Of a stretch of DNA of 64,000 nucleotides, positions 44,918 through 54,035 are shown one piece after another. The translations under genes and the position numbers were made by a program. Positions within the stretch are counted from its first letter, which is position 1. Each line of letters starts with the position of its first letter. Under the pieces are notes generated by a model. It did not search any database and had not been told where the DNA came from. It saw nothing but the letters and a program-made list of their open reading frames with translations. Origin of the DNA: Mycolicibacterium iranicum (GTDB lineage Bacteria > Actinomycetota > Actinomycetes > Mycobacteriales > Mycobacteriaceae); assembly GCF_002101705.1 (NCBI RefSeq), contig NZ_LQPC01000027.1:186001-250000 (forward strand), written 5' to 3'.

Positions 44918-46930
44918 GTGCCCATGGTCTTGCAGCAGCCCGAAACCTCCCGCGGGGTGTCCTCCAACGGGGAGTCGACGGCGTTGACCCTGCCCTCGCC
45001 CACGCCGTATGCCACCGCCGGCCCCCTGCGGAACCCGTTCCCGCCCATCGCGGATTACGCGTTCCTGTCCGACTGCGAGACTCAGTGCCTGATCTCCTCA
45101 GCCGGGTCGGTGGAGTGGTTGTGCGTGCCGCGTCCGGACTCCCCGAGCGTGTTCGGCGCGATCCTCGACCGGGGCGCCGGCCACTTCCGGCTGGGGCCCT
45201 ACGGGGTGTCGGTGCCGGCCGCCCGGCGCTATCTGCCCGGCAGCCTGATCCTGGAGACCACCTGGCAGACCCACACCGGCTGGGTGATCGTGCGGGATGC
45301 GCTGGTGATGGGCCCGTGGCACGACCTCGAGCGCCGCTCGCGCACGCACCGCCGCACCCCGATGGACTGGGACGCCGAGCACATCCTGCTGCGCACGGTG
45401 CGGTGCGTGAGCGGCACCGTCGAGCTGGTGATGAGCTGCGAGCCGTCATTCGACTACCACCGCACCAGCGCGCAATGGGAGTACTCGGCGCAGGCTTACG
45501 GCGAGGCGATCGCGCGCGCCACGAAGGACCCCGATTCACATCCGACGCTGCGGCTCACGACCAATCTGCGCATCGGGCTGGAGGGCCGTGAGGCTCGCGC
45601 GCGCACCCGGCTCAAGGAGGGCGACAACGTCTTCGTCGCGCTCAGCTGGTCGGGTCACCCCGCGCCACAGACGTTCGACGAGGCCGCCGACAAGATGTGG
45701 CAGACCAGCGAGTGCTGGCGGCAGTGGATCAACGTGGGCGACTTCCCCGACCATCCGTGGCGGGCGTATCTGCAGCGCAGCGCGCTGACGCTAAAGGGCC
45801 TGACCTACTCCCCGACCGGTGCGCTGCTGGCCGCGCCGACCACATCCTTGCCGGAAACGCCTCAGGGTGAACGCAATTGGGATTACAGGTACGCCTGGGT
45901 CCGGGATTCGACCTTCGCACTGTGGGGTCTCTACACGCTCGGGCTGGACCGCGAGGCCGACGACTTCTTCGCGTTCATCGCCGACGTATCCGGCGCCAAC
46001 AACGGTGAACGTCATCCGCTGCAGGTGATGTACGGCGTCGGCGGGGAACGCACGCTGGTCGAGGAAGAGCTCAACCACCTTTCCGGCTACGACAACGCCC
46101 GCCCGGTGCGTATCGGCAACGGCGCCTTCGACCAGAGGCAGCACGATATCTGGGGGACGATGCTCGATTCGGTTTATCTGCACACGAAGTCGCGTGAGCA
46201 GATCCCCGAGACGTTGTGGCCCGTTCTCAAGGAGCAGGTCGAGGAAGCGATCAAACACTGGAAGGAGCCCGACCGCGGCATCTGGGAGGTGCGCGGCGAA
46301 CCGCAGCACTTCACCTCCAGCAAGATCATGTGCTGGGTAGCCCTTGATCGCGGCGCCAAACTGGCCGACCTGGAGGGCGAGAAGTCCTACGCCCAGCAAT
46401 GGCGTGCGATCGCCGAGGAGATCAAGGCCGACATTCTCAAGCACGGTGTGGACGAGCGTGGCGTGCTGACCCAGAGGTACGGCGACCCGGCACTGGACGC
46501 CTCCCTGTTGCTGGCGGTGCTGACCCGGTTCCTGCCGCCCGACGATCCGCGCATCCGGGCGACGGTGCTGGCGATCGCCGATGAACTGACAGAAGAAGGC
46601 CTGGTGCTGCGCTACCGAACCGAGGAGACCGATGACGGTCTGTCCGGCGAAGAGGGCACCTTCACCATCTGCTCCTTCTGGCTGGTGTCTGCCCTGGTCG
46701 AGATCGGCGAGATCCACCGGGCCCGGCACCTGTGCGAGCGGTTGTTGTCGTTCGCCAGCCCCCTGCACCTCTACGCCGAGGAGATCGAGCCGCGCACCGG
46801 ACGTCACCTGGGCAACTTCCCGCAGGCGTTCACCCACCTGGCTTTGATCAACGCCGTCGTCCATGTGATCCGCGCCGAGGAGGAAGCCGACAGCTCGGGT
46901 GTGTTCCAACCGGCGAACGCGCCTGTATAG
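44918..46930 (+). CDS. treH: GH15-family trehalase
   Basis: A 670-aa glycoside hydrolase family 15 protein, ortholog by position of Rv2402, whose M. smegmatis counterpart is a characterised trehalase. A beta-sandwich N-terminal domain (about 45-260, starting PIADYAFLSDCETQCLIS) precedes an (alpha/alpha)6 barrel with the substrate loop ERNWDYRYAWVRDSTFALWG near residue 325 and ADGLSG-like ETDDGLSGEEGTFTICSFWL near 570. It cleaves trehalose, the main mycobacterial disaccharide, in the cytoplasm; no signal peptide is seen. The start is uncertain: GTG 44918 or ATG 44924, neither with a strong ribosome-binding site. Confidence 0.9.
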   Translation: MPMVLQQPETSRGVSSNGESTALTLPSPTPYATAGPLRNPFPPIADYAFLSDCETQCLISSAGSVEWLCVPRPDSPSVFGAILDRGAGHFRLGPYGVSVPAARRYLPGSLILETTWQTHTGWVIVRDALVMGPWHDLERRSRTHRRTPMDWDAEHILLRTVRCVSGTVELVMSCEPSFDYHRTSAQWEYSAQAYGEAIARATKDPDSHPTLRLTTNLRIGLEGREARARTRLKEGDNVFVALSWSGHPAPQTFDEAADKMWQTSECWRQWINVGDFPDHPWRAYLQRSALTLKGLTYSPTGALLAAPTTSLPETPQGERNWDYRYAWVRDSTFALWGLYTLGLDREADDFFAFIADVSGANNGERHPLQVMYGVGGERTLVEEELNHLSGYDNARPVRIGNGAFDQRQHDIWGTMLDSVYLHTKSREQIPETLWPVLKEQVEEAIKHWKEPDRGIWEVRGEPQHFTSSKIMCWVALDRGAKLADLEGEKSYAQQWRAIAEEIKADILKHGVDERGVLTQRYGDPALDASLLLAVLTRFLPPDDPRIRATVLAIADELTEEGLVLRYRTEETDDGLSGEEGTFTICSFWLVSALVEIGEIHRARHLCERLLSFASPLHLYAEEIEPRTGRHLGNFPQAFTHLALINAVVHVIRAEEEADSSGVFQPANAPV

Positions 46931-47002
46931 CGGGACCGTCGCGGTCGCGAGCGGTTCCTCGTCGGCCGACCACCCCGAAGCACTCGCCACCGCAAGCTGA
47001 CG

Positions 47003-47725
47003 TCAGTTCGCGGCGTTCGTGATCATCGTGTCCGCGATTTCGGCAGCCTCGTCGGTGATGTCGTAGCCGCACGCCCACGCCTCGACCGTCAGGTTCGACA
47101 CGTGAGACAGCGCGTGCTGGCATGACCAGCCGTCGGCACCTTCCTGAGTCGTCATCTGGGTGATCAGGGTGTCGTCGACAGAGACGTCACCGATTTCCCA
47201 GAGGTACTCCCCCTCGCCCACGACAATCGCGTCGTTCGCGCAGTCCTGCCACGTTGCCAGAGAACGGTCGAAGAATTCCTTGGCGTTCTGCTCGGCCGGA
47301 TAGAGCACCGCGGTCTGTTCCACCCAGTGGTCGTTGTCCTCGTCGGGTTCACGTGCCACTTGGTCACGCACAGCCGTCCAATCGGTGCCCTCGTAGACGG
47401 GCGCCTCGGCGCCGTACACCGCGCCCAGGCAGTCAGGATCGGACACGTTCTCGGAATTGTCAGTCATCTCGTCGAGCTCGCTGGTGACCTTCATTTGTGT
47501 CGACCCGAGGATGCCGTTGATCTCTCCGATGGTCAGCAGGATCTCGTCGAGATTGGCCTCGTCGAGCGGTGGCACAGTGAGCGAACCGGCTCCATGGCCG
47601 CGGACCGCCTGCCCTTCGGTGGTGCTGACACAGCCTGTGATCAGCACTGATGCTGCCGCGAACGCGCCAACGAGGAAGGCGCGGCGGCGGGCAGCAGAGT
47701 CATTCACCGACATATTGTGGGCCAT
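47003..47725 (-). CDS. Lipoprotein with PknH-type extracellular sensor domain (LppR/LppH-like)
   Basis: A 240-aa lipoprotein. Its signal (RRRAFLVGAFAAASV) ends in the lipobox LITGC at about residue 31. The rest is a PknH-like sensor domain: LDEILLTIGEINGILG, NVSDPDCLGAVYGAEAPVY, DHWVEQTAVLYP, WQDCAND and SCQHALSHVSNLTVEAWACGY, with four cysteines that would form two disulfides. It begins the accessory island after treH and is closely similar in pattern to the lppR-like protein next to lepA, suggesting duplication. Starts at 47725 and 47713 are both possible. A role in binding envelope ligands is inferred from the family only. Confidence 0.83.
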   Translation of the reverse strand: MAHNMSVNDSAARRRAFLVGAFAAASVLITGCVSTTEGQAVRGHGAGSLTVPPLDEANLDEILLTIGEINGILGSTQMKVTSELDEMTDNSENVSDPDCLGAVYGAEAPVYEGTDWTAVRDQVAREPDEDNDHWVEQTAVLYPAEQNAKEFFDRSLATWQDCANDAIVVGEGEYLWEIGDVSVDDTLITQMTTQEGADGWSCQHALSHVSNLTVEAWACGYDITDEAAEIADTMITNAAN

Positions 47726-47757
47726 CGAGCACAGCGGCCGCGACGTACAGCATTCTT

Positions 47758-48501
47758 TCAGCGAGTCGTGGCGATCTTGTCGAGGATGACGTCTGCGATC
47801 GCTACCGCGCCCTTCGCGTCACCCGCGGGCCTCGGATCGCTGAGTTCCACTTCGACGATGCAGTCCCCGGCGAGGCCGGCAGCGCGCAAACCTGTCGGTG
47901 ATTCGGTTCCCGCGGAGGTGTGCAGCACATTCGCCGAGAGCACGCGCTCGCCGAAGGCGACGTCGGTGATCCTGCTGACCTCGTCGGCGCCGTGGCCGGG
48001 TAGCTGTAACGACACCGTCTGGCCGTTGCAGCGCCGCCACTGCCCCGTCATCGATGCGAAGAACTCCTGCGCGGCGCCGGCACTGGCCATCTGGACGACG
48101 CTGAAGAAGCCGGTCACCGGCGGCGCGTCGAATCCGCCTCCGGCCCACGTGCTGGTGGCCACCGACTGCACGGGTTCGGCGTCGTAGACGATCCGCTGGA
48201 GCCGGTAGGCGGAACTGACGCATTCCGCGGGCGCCGCCTGACCGTCGGCCACGGTGCTCAGCAAGATGTCGGAGTCGCCTTCGACGGGCGGCCCCATCAG
48301 GCTGTTCGGACCGGTTCCCAGCACCCCGGACAGTTCAGGTGCGGTGGGAAGGAACTGGCCCAGCGGGATGGCCGGGGACGGCTGAGCCGCTTCGACGATC
48401 GTGACGACGGGTCGAGTGTCGCCTGGGTCGCCGGCACACCCGGACAGCCCGAGCGCGACGCACACCGCAGCGGCCGCGCCCGCGGCGAATCTCCCCGACA
48501 T
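47758..48501 (-). CDS. Secreted lipoprotein with divergent PknH-like sensor domain
   Basis: A 247-aa protein. The ATG at 48501 gives a clean lipoprotein signal MSGRFAAGAAAAVCVALGLSGC (lipobox LSGC). The mature region has FLPTAPELSGVLG, PAECVSSAYRLQRIVYDAEPV, GFFSVVQMASAGAAQEFFASM and QWRRCNGQTVSLQLPG, the usual layout of mycobacterial sensor-domain proteins, with a final Cys in LAGDCIVEVELSD. It lies 32 bp upstream of the other sensor lipoprotein on the same strand, so the two are probably co-transcribed. Ligand unknown. Confidence 0.78.
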   Translation of the reverse strand: MSGRFAAGAAAAVCVALGLSGCAGDPGDTRPVVTIVEAAQPSPAIPLGQFLPTAPELSGVLGTGPNSLMGPPVEGDSDILLSTVADGQAAPAECVSSAYRLQRIVYDAEPVQSVATSTWAGGGFDAPPVTGFFSVVQMASAGAAQEFFASMTGQWRRCNGQTVSLQLPGHGADEVSRITDVAFGERVLSANVLHTSAGTESPTGLRAAGLAGDCIVEVELSDPRPAGDAKGAVAIADVILDKIATTR

Positions 48502-48711
48502 ATGTCCTGGGTAGCACGCCGCGGCGCGGCGCGCGACCGGGTTCAGAGAACCCTCAATACTTCGCCAAGCACCGCGAGCGCGCGTGTCAGAACGGCAACA
48601 CGCCGGCCCTGCTGGCATTCCACGCGCATTCGTCGAAGACGGGCGCGCGCAGAGCGCCATGGATGTGCGGCGTGGCGGCGTGCAGACACGCGCGCTCGCG
48701 GTGCGTCGACG

Positions 48712-48960
48712 TCACTCGCTGTCGATACGCCGTGCCGTTGCGCGGCAACACCTTTCGAATACTCGTATCACTGCAGGCGCCCACCGCTGCCCTAACCGGT
48801 CGACACACGAGACTGTGACGAGCAGTGCGACCAGCAGCGTCACCAGCCCGAGTATCGGGTGCAGTGCCGCCGAGACCGCGGTCAGGTTGAACGCAGCCAC
48901 GAGTACCACCACCGTGACGGCGACGAGCTTGGCGCTACCCAAGGATTGTGGGCTGGACAT
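48712..48960 (-). CDS. 82-aa membrane protein, downstream of the carbonic anhydrase-like gene
   Basis: A small protein with two predicted membrane helices (LVAVTVVVLVAAFNLTAVSA and ILGLVTLLVALLVTVSCV) and a basic C-terminal tail (RVFERCCRATARRIDSE). It follows the beta-CA-like gene after 65 bp on the same strand and may be the last gene of the dab operon. I do not recognise a family. The 210 bases between its stop and the next gene (48502-48711) show nothing I can name. Confidence 0.6.
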   Translation of the reverse strand: MSSPQSLGSAKLVAVTVVVLVAAFNLTAVSAALHPILGLVTLLVALLVTVSCVDRLGQRWAPAVIRVFERCCRATARRIDSE

Positions 48961-49025
48961 CGGCCACTCCTGGAGGCTCTGACGAAATGTGTGACCAAGC
49001 GCGCGGACAAGGTACTCACGCGGAC

Positions 49026-49613
49026 CTAGACGAGCTCGAAGACCTTGCTCACGCTCTCGTCGACAGCACCGATGGTGGCGTGCACCTGCACCTCGCCATC
49101 AGCGGAAGAAACTGTGGCGCAGACGATTGCGCACGTTCGGTCGTCCACTCTGCTGGACAGCATCGGGGAGCGTTGCATCAGGGCGACGCCGGTCTCGACG
49201 ATATGGGCCGCAGCGACCGACTGGACCGAGTCGGCGACCGTCCCGCGCCGCACCACTGAGGCCAGCGCATGCTCGATGACCCGGCGCATGGACCCGCCGG
49301 GAAGTTCGGCGTGTTCCCATGCCCGCAGCGCCGCCTGCATGGCCGGGCAGTCGTCATGACCGAGCACGACGATCAGCGGGACCTCGAGCTTCTCGACGGC
49401 GTACTCGAGGCTGCCCAGCACACTTTTGTCCACGACGTGGCCCCAGGTGCTGATGTCGAACAGTGCGCCGGCGTCCTGACCGAACACCGCGTCGATGCTG
49501 ACGGGGGCGTCGGCACACCGGAAGACGGCGGCAACGGGTTGATCTGGCGACCGTTCATGGGACGGCCGTTGGCCGTCACGCAACTGCTGCCAGGCGGCAA
49601 GTGGAAGGGTCAT
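49026..49613 (-). CDS. Beta-carbonic anhydrase-like protein lacking the Asp-Arg dyad arginine
   Basis: A 195-aa protein with the beta-CA fold pattern. Zinc ligands are retained: Cys33 in FRCADAP, His86 and Cys89 in VVLGHDDCPAM. The catalytic dyad segment, normally CxDxR, reads C-A-D-A-P: Asp35 is present but Pro37 replaces the arginine that holds it. The usual RTAGH segment reads STWGH. It is probably zinc-binding but weakly active or inactive as a CA, perhaps regulatory. It is encoded 26 bp after the P-II-like gene behind a good AAGGACGGAG ribosome-binding site, so it belongs with dabB-dabA. Confidence 0.8.
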   Translation of the reverse strand: MTLPLAAWQQLRDGQRPSHERSPDQPVAAVFRCADAPVSIDAVFGQDAGALFDISTWGHVVDKSVLGSLEYAVEKLEVPLIVVLGHDDCPAMQAALRAWEHAELPGGSMRRVIEHALASVVRRGTVADSVQSVAAAHIVETGVALMQRSPMLSSRVDDRTCAIVCATVSSADGEVQVHATIGAVDESVSKVFELV

Positions 49614-49639
49614 GAGCTCCGTCCTTTCGTGATGGTGGA

Positions 49640-49960
49640 TCAGCTGAAGTACTCGGGCCTGCTGACGTAGGTCTCGGTCACGAACATCACGCCCGACGAC
49701 GCGTCCAACAGCGGCCGCAGACCGGCGAGCAAAGCCTCGACCTTGTTGTCGGGTACGACGGTGATGATCAGTTCCAGGGTCGCCTGCTGGTTGAACAGCA
49801 ATCGGCCCTGGCGATAGCCGTGGTGGCCGAGCCCGGAAACCCCGGACAGGCTGGTGTATCCGGTGGCGCCGACGCTCCCGATGAGCTCGCGCACCGCGGC
49901 CGCGTCGGTTCCTCCGACGACGACCTCGATCTTGGTCATCTTGGTCAGGTTGGGGGTCAT
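49640..49960 (-). CDS. P-II-like protein of inorganic carbon uptake loci (CPII/DabA-associated)
   Basis: A 106-aa protein of the P-II superfamily. The core strands and helices (KIEVVVGGTDAAAVRELIGSVGATGYTSL, ATLELIITVVPDNKVEALLAGL) fit the ferredoxin-like trimer fold. It lacks the T-loop tyrosine context of GlnB/GlnK; instead it has a GLGHHGYRQGR loop and ends TYVSRPEYF, as in P-II-like proteins encoded beside carboxysome or DabA genes, one of which binds bicarbonate and nucleotides. Its ATG overlaps the dabA stop (ATGA). The expected role is to sense bicarbonate/adenylates and gate the Dab complex. Confidence 0.83.
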   Translation of the reverse strand: MTPNLTKMTKIEVVVGGTDAAAVRELIGSVGATGYTSLSGVSGLGHHGYRQGRLLFNQQATLELIITVVPDNKVEALLAGLRPLLDASSGVMFVTETYVSRPEYFS

Positions 49961-52515
49961 GGGATCATCTCCTCGTCGTAAACCTGTTGTGCGCGATAGG
50001 TTTCAGCCCAGGACCGCCAGCCTGCGCGGGTCCAGCGCTGCCATGAGTGCGTTGCGTCTTCGCGGGCGGCCACGACGATCCAGTCGTTGCCGAACAGCTG
50101 TTGCAGAAGCGGATTCCGCTCGACGACCGTGTCGATGCGGGCCAGCGGCGCTTGGATGACCGCCAGGAGCCGAAGCGGTTCATGCAGCAGCCGGTCCCCG
50201 TAGCTCACCGATTGCCACGGCAGGCCCAGTCGCAGGTCGCCGGAGTGGCCGGCGATCACCCCGACGTTCCCGACGACGTTGTGGACGGTCTTGCTTCCGG
50301 CCCCGAAGACGTCGGGGGCGACGGCAGAGAAGTAGTACTGGCAGTTGATCCACTGTGCCACCACCATGGGAGCGGTCAGGATGGTCTCCAGCGCGGTGGC
50401 GTCGGCGTCGGCGTCGGCGTCGTAGGAGTGCAGGAAGGTTCGACGGCGCAGGTCGAGTCCGCGGGTGACGTCTCGCGGCGCGACGATGAATGCGGCGTTG
50501 CCTGCCAGCCCCCACTCCGGGTACACCTGTGCCCAGTCGACCGCTCTGCGCCCGACGTGCCTGGCGGCGGCGCGCGGTGAGAAGCGCCGCCGGGCGCCGG
50601 GCAACACCGCGCACCTCTCGGCTGCCAGCGCTCGTCCGGCACGGGCGAGATCGGCTTCGAGGCGGTCGATGTCGGTGCGGTGGCTGGGAGGAATGAGGTG
50701 ATCGTCGAGGACGGTGACCCGGTCGGTGGCCGTATCGTGCAGAGCTGCCACCACATGGGTGTGGTCCGGAATGTCGATGCCTGCGTCGCGCAACTCGTCG
50801 CGGACTTCGGCCTGGTTGAGGATGCGCGCCGCAGTGCGGGCATTGGGGCCACCGCCCTGCCCACCGCAGGCGCCGCAGTCCAATGACGCTTGGTACGGGT
50901 TGTTCTCGGTGCCGCTGTGGTGCGCGCACAGGACGACAAGGCGACCGAATCCGGTTGTCAGACCGATGGTTTTCAAGGTCACCTGGGCAAAGAGCACCCG
51001 CTCGTGCAGCGGAATAGATTCCACGGTGAGCATGGTTTGCGCCTCGGGTGTGATCACGTCGCGTAGCTTCCGCCGCACGCTGGCGACGGCAGCTGGGGCC
51101 AAGGTCTTGGCCGCCGACAAAGGAGCCGCGATCCAGCCGGCAGCTTCTGCGAGGGTGAACGGGCCTGCGGGAGACTCCTTGGCGGCGTGGTAGGCCGACT
51201 CGGCCCCGCCCAGCGTGATCGCACCACTGAGGCGACGCCCGGCGACGCGAAGGGCCTCAGGCGCAGGCTCTTCGGCGATGTGGTGATGCGGCCGGATCAG
51301 CACCGGGCACAGGTCAGCCGGTGCGCCGCCGAGTAGGTCGGTGTACCGGATGGCAACGGCGAAGAACCCTGCGAATCCCAGAGTCTGGTAGCCGCCGCAT
51401 GATTCGAGGTGACGACGCAGACCCTCTGAGCGGGTGTCGATGCACGTGACGAGGTGGGTGTGCGCGGGCTCCGGGCTGTAGGGCGCCCGGGACCCCAGTT
51501 CGGCGAGAAGCCCATCCTGGTAGTGAGCCTCGAAGGCGTTCTGCCAGATGAGCGGACGGGCAGGGGCAGGTAACGCGGCGAGGATGCGCGCCGCCGTGGC
51601 GAGGTCGGACTCGATGTCACCGGCTAGGCCCCACACCTTGAAAAGGTGCGCGGCACGATCCCGGGCCGTGGACGGGGCGGACACGACCGGGTCCGCGATC
51701 TGGTCGTTCTGGTTCTCTAGAAGCGCCGCTTCATAACTCAGTCTCATGGCCAGGTACTGCAACAGGTCGATGCCGCCGTCACGATCGGCGCACCAGTTCA
51801 CGTGCGCCGCCCACCCCGGCAGCCGGGTGAGATGGGCCTGCAGATAGGTGATCCGGTCCTGATCCGGGATGCCAAGGGCATCAAGCGCTTCCAGTACGCC
51901 GTCGTCGGGACGTTCGGCGATGTCGCGCAGCCGGGCGCGCAGGGTGCGCGGCAAAGTGCGGTCGGTCGGCGCCAGCGCCCGCCACGCGCTGTAGAAGCCC
52001 TGCTCCCTGCCGGGCATCGGCCAACCCGCCTCGCCGAGGAACGCGGCCATCCATTTGGAGGTTTGCGCATCAACCACGCGGGCCGCCTCGCTCCCGTGGT
52101 CCTCGGCCCGAGTTCGATACAGCCGCTGCGGTTCTGGGGCGGGAATGCCATGCAGGAGATCGGCACGCAACAGCGCGGTGGCGCTCAGCCGGTGGTTCCC
52201 GAGCTGCAAGTCCGGCTCGTCGGCCAGTATCGGGTAGCGGCGCAGGAGCGTTCGATCCAGGTCGGCGTCGGTGATACGCCCCTCGCGGTACAGCTTGCGG
52301 AATACCGCCTCGCGAAGGGTACCCGGCGTCCCGTAGAGGTCGCCGGCCCGTCGAACGGCCTGTTCGAACGGCATGGCCTGCAAACCTGCGAGGGGGTTGA
52401 CCGCGATGAAGGTATCCAGAGGATAGTGGGTCGGCAGCACCCGCGCGGCGATTCGAACGTCGCTGCGCAGCCGTGCACGCCGGGAGTCCAGTTCAGTTGA
52501 CGTGGAATTAGTCAT
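49957..52515 (-). CDS. dabA: Inorganic carbon transporter subunit DabA (DUF2309)
   Basis: An 852-aa cytoplasmic zinc protein of the DabA/UPF0753 family. I chose the ATG at 52515 (MTNSTSTELDSRRARLR), with GGAGGA upstream and overlapping the dabB stop; longer readings run into dabB. The beta-CA-like zinc site is complete: Cys358 and Asp360 in TCIDTRSEGLRRHL, His532 in CAHHSGTENNPY and Cys547 in LDCGACGGQGGG. The 15-residue spacing from His to the last Cys equals that in Halothiobacillus DabA. With DabB it forms an energy-coupled complex thought to hydrate CO2 to bicarbonate in one direction. ATGA overlaps link it to both dabB and the P-II-like gene. Confidence 0.93.
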   Translation of the reverse strand: MTNSTSTELDSRRARLRSDVRIAARVLPTHYPLDTFIAVNPLAGLQAMPFEQAVRRAGDLYGTPGTLREAVFRKLYREGRITDADLDRTLLRRYPILADEPDLQLGNHRLSATALLRADLLHGIPAPEPQRLYRTRAEDHGSEAARVVDAQTSKWMAAFLGEAGWPMPGREQGFYSAWRALAPTDRTLPRTLRARLRDIAERPDDGVLEALDALGIPDQDRITYLQAHLTRLPGWAAHVNWCADRDGGIDLLQYLAMRLSYEAALLENQNDQIADPVVSAPSTARDRAAHLFKVWGLAGDIESDLATAARILAALPAPARPLIWQNAFEAHYQDGLLAELGSRAPYSPEPAHTHLVTCIDTRSEGLRRHLESCGGYQTLGFAGFFAVAIRYTDLLGGAPADLCPVLIRPHHHIAEEPAPEALRVAGRRLSGAITLGGAESAYHAAKESPAGPFTLAEAAGWIAAPLSAAKTLAPAAVASVRRKLRDVITPEAQTMLTVESIPLHERVLFAQVTLKTIGLTTGFGRLVVLCAHHSGTENNPYQASLDCGACGGQGGGPNARTAARILNQAEVRDELRDAGIDIPDHTHVVAALHDTATDRVTVLDDHLIPPSHRTDIDRLEADLARAGRALAAERCAVLPGARRRFSPRAAARHVGRRAVDWAQVYPEWGLAGNAAFIVAPRDVTRGLDLRRRTFLHSYDADADADATALETILTAPMVVAQWINCQYYFSAVAPDVFGAGSKTVHNVVGNVGVIAGHSGDLRLGLPWQSVSYGDRLLHEPLRLLAVIQAPLARIDTVVERNPLLQQLFGNDWIVVAAREDATHSWQRWTRAGWRSWAETYRAQQVYDEEMIP

Positions 52516-54035
52516 CGCGGTGATCCTCCGGTGGCGGGTTGGACGGTTGCTGCGCTGAGCGCCTGGGTGTATAGGGTTCGTCGTAGGGCCATGGCGACCG
52601 GTGACCGGCGCACCGTTGCCAGCGCACCAAGCAAGATCGCCGCGGCGGTCACGGTCACCCAGACCTCGACCGGGGCGACCGTGGTGTCCGGCAGCGACGA
52701 TGCAAGGAAGACGGTAATCGCGCTGATCACCGCGACGTAGCCCACAGCGCAGGGCAGTAGGACGGCCGCGGCGCTGACTGCGCCGGCGATGTCGGGGCGG
52801 CGCTTCAGCCACCCCCAGGTAGCCGCCGCACCGGTCACCCAGGCGAACAGCAGCAGGGCCTGCTCAGCGGCGTGGGTGTGCGTCCACCTCGAGAGCAGCC
52901 CGGTGGCGGCGAGCAACGCGGCGAACGGCAGTGCCGCGGAGGTGATCTGGCTGAACAACCGCCGGCGCCCGTCCAGAGGCGGCGCGGGGGGCAGTGCGAT
53001 GAGCCGACGGTGACGGGCGATCGCCGAGCCGGAGGAAAGAAACAGCGTAGCTTTGTAGAAGCCATGCGCCACAAGGTGAATCACCGTCGCAGCCCAGAGT
53101 CCGAGCCCACAGGTCAGGATCATGAATCCCATCTGCGCCATGGTCGAATAGGCAAGCGCACCTTTGATGTCCGGCTTTACAAGCATGGCCGCCGCGCCGT
53201 AGGCCATCGTTGCTGCGCCCGCGGTGACGATGAGGGCGGTGGCCAGCATTGGACTGGGCAGCGGACTCAGCCGGATCAGCAGGATCCCGCCGGCATTCAC
53301 CACGCCGGCGTGGAGCAGTGCCGACACCGGGGTGGGCGCTGCCAGAGTCGCGGGCAGCCAACGGTGAAACGGGATTTGCGCAGATCGGGATAACGCGGCG
53401 GTGACGATCAGCACGGCGACGACCGGTGCTGAAGCACCGTCGAGTTGGGATGCCGGCAGGTCGGTGAGGGTGACGCTGCCCGTCCCGACATAGATCAGTC
53501 CCACGGCAAACCAGAGGGCGCTGTCGCCGATCAGGAATGCCACCCCGGCACGGCGGACACCGTCGCGAGCGTTTTCGAGATGCCAGTAGGTGCCCAGGAG
53601 CAGGCACAATGCGACACCAGCCGCCGTCCAGCCGACAGCGACGCCGACGATTGTGGTGGCTGTCGCCATCACAGCGGACGCCGTGGTCAGCAAGCCTGCA
53701 CCGGCGGTGAACCACCAGGCCCGCGAATCCCCCGCGAGGTAGCGCACCGCAAACGCCTGCGCCACGGTGCTCACCCCGAAGATCAGCAGAAGCACCGTTA
53801 TTGCCAATCGGTCGGCGCCGAACACGAAGACACTTGTTCCGACGGTGACCTCCTCGCCGCGGGCAGCGCTCACGGCAAGTCCTGCAGCAAGAAGGAATCC
53901 CGTTCCCGCGCTCAAGGAGCCAAACCGCGCCGTTAGCACAGGCGCTCTTCGTCCGAGCGTGGCCGCCAACAGGGCGGCCGACAACGGCGCCGAGAGCAAC
54001 AGCAGGAGCGCGGCGGCTTCATCCCACACCAACAT
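52512..54035 (-). CDS. dabB: Inorganic carbon transporter subunit DabB (NuoL/MrpA-like membrane protein)
   Basis: A 507-aa polytopic protein of the proton-translocating NADH dehydrogenase subunit 5 (NuoL) family, with about 13 helices. Conserved segments include RSAQIPFHRWLPATLAAPTPVSALLH (near 215-240), HAGVVNAGGILLIRL, KGALAYSTMAQMGFM and HLVAHGFYKATLFLSSG, which carry the charged and histidine residues of the ion path. No other complex I genes are nearby, and dabA follows with an ATGA overlap, identifying it as DabB. It would use the cation gradient to drive DabA. The start has no ribosome-binding site but a promoter exactly placed for a leaderless mRNA. Confidence 0.92.
   Translation of the reverse strand: MLVWDEAAALLLLLSAPLSAALLAATLGRRAPVLTARFGSLSAGTGFLLAAGLAVSAARGEEVTVGTSVFVFGADRLAITVLLLIFGVSTVAQAFAVRYLAGDSRAWWFTAGAGLLTTASAVMATATTIVGVAVGWTAAGVALCLLLGTYWHLENARDGVRRAGVAFLIGDSALWFAVGLIYVGTGSVTLTDLPASQLDGASAPVVAVLIVTAALSRSAQIPFHRWLPATLAAPTPVSALLHAGVVNAGGILLIRLSPLPSPMLATALIVTAGAATMAYGAAAMLVKPDIKGALAYSTMAQMGFMILTCGLGLWAATVIHLVAHGFYKATLFLSSGSAIARHRRLIALPPAPPLDGRRRLFSQITSAALPFAALLAATGLLSRWTHTHAAEQALLLFAWVTGAAATWGWLKRRPDIAGAVSAAAVLLPCAVGYVAVISAITVFLASSLPDTTVAPVEVWVTVTAAAILLGALATVRRSPVAMALRRTLYTQALSAATVQPATGGSPR

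Noticed and set aside
49640..49960. Annotation as nitrogen regulator GlnB/GlnK
   Set aside because: The T-loop tyrosine context and the nitrogen gene neighbours are missing; the C-terminal RPEYF and DabA linkage fit the carbon-locus P-II-like group.
52516..52812. Possible 99-residue N-terminal extension of DabA
   Set aside because: It would overlap the conserved C-terminal part of dabB. The start at 52515 has a GGAGGA site, an ATGA overlap and matches the family N-terminus.
52512..54035. Annotation as NADH dehydrogenase subunit L
   Set aside because: No other nuo genes are present, and the gene is translationally coupled to dabA, the standard arrangement for DabB.
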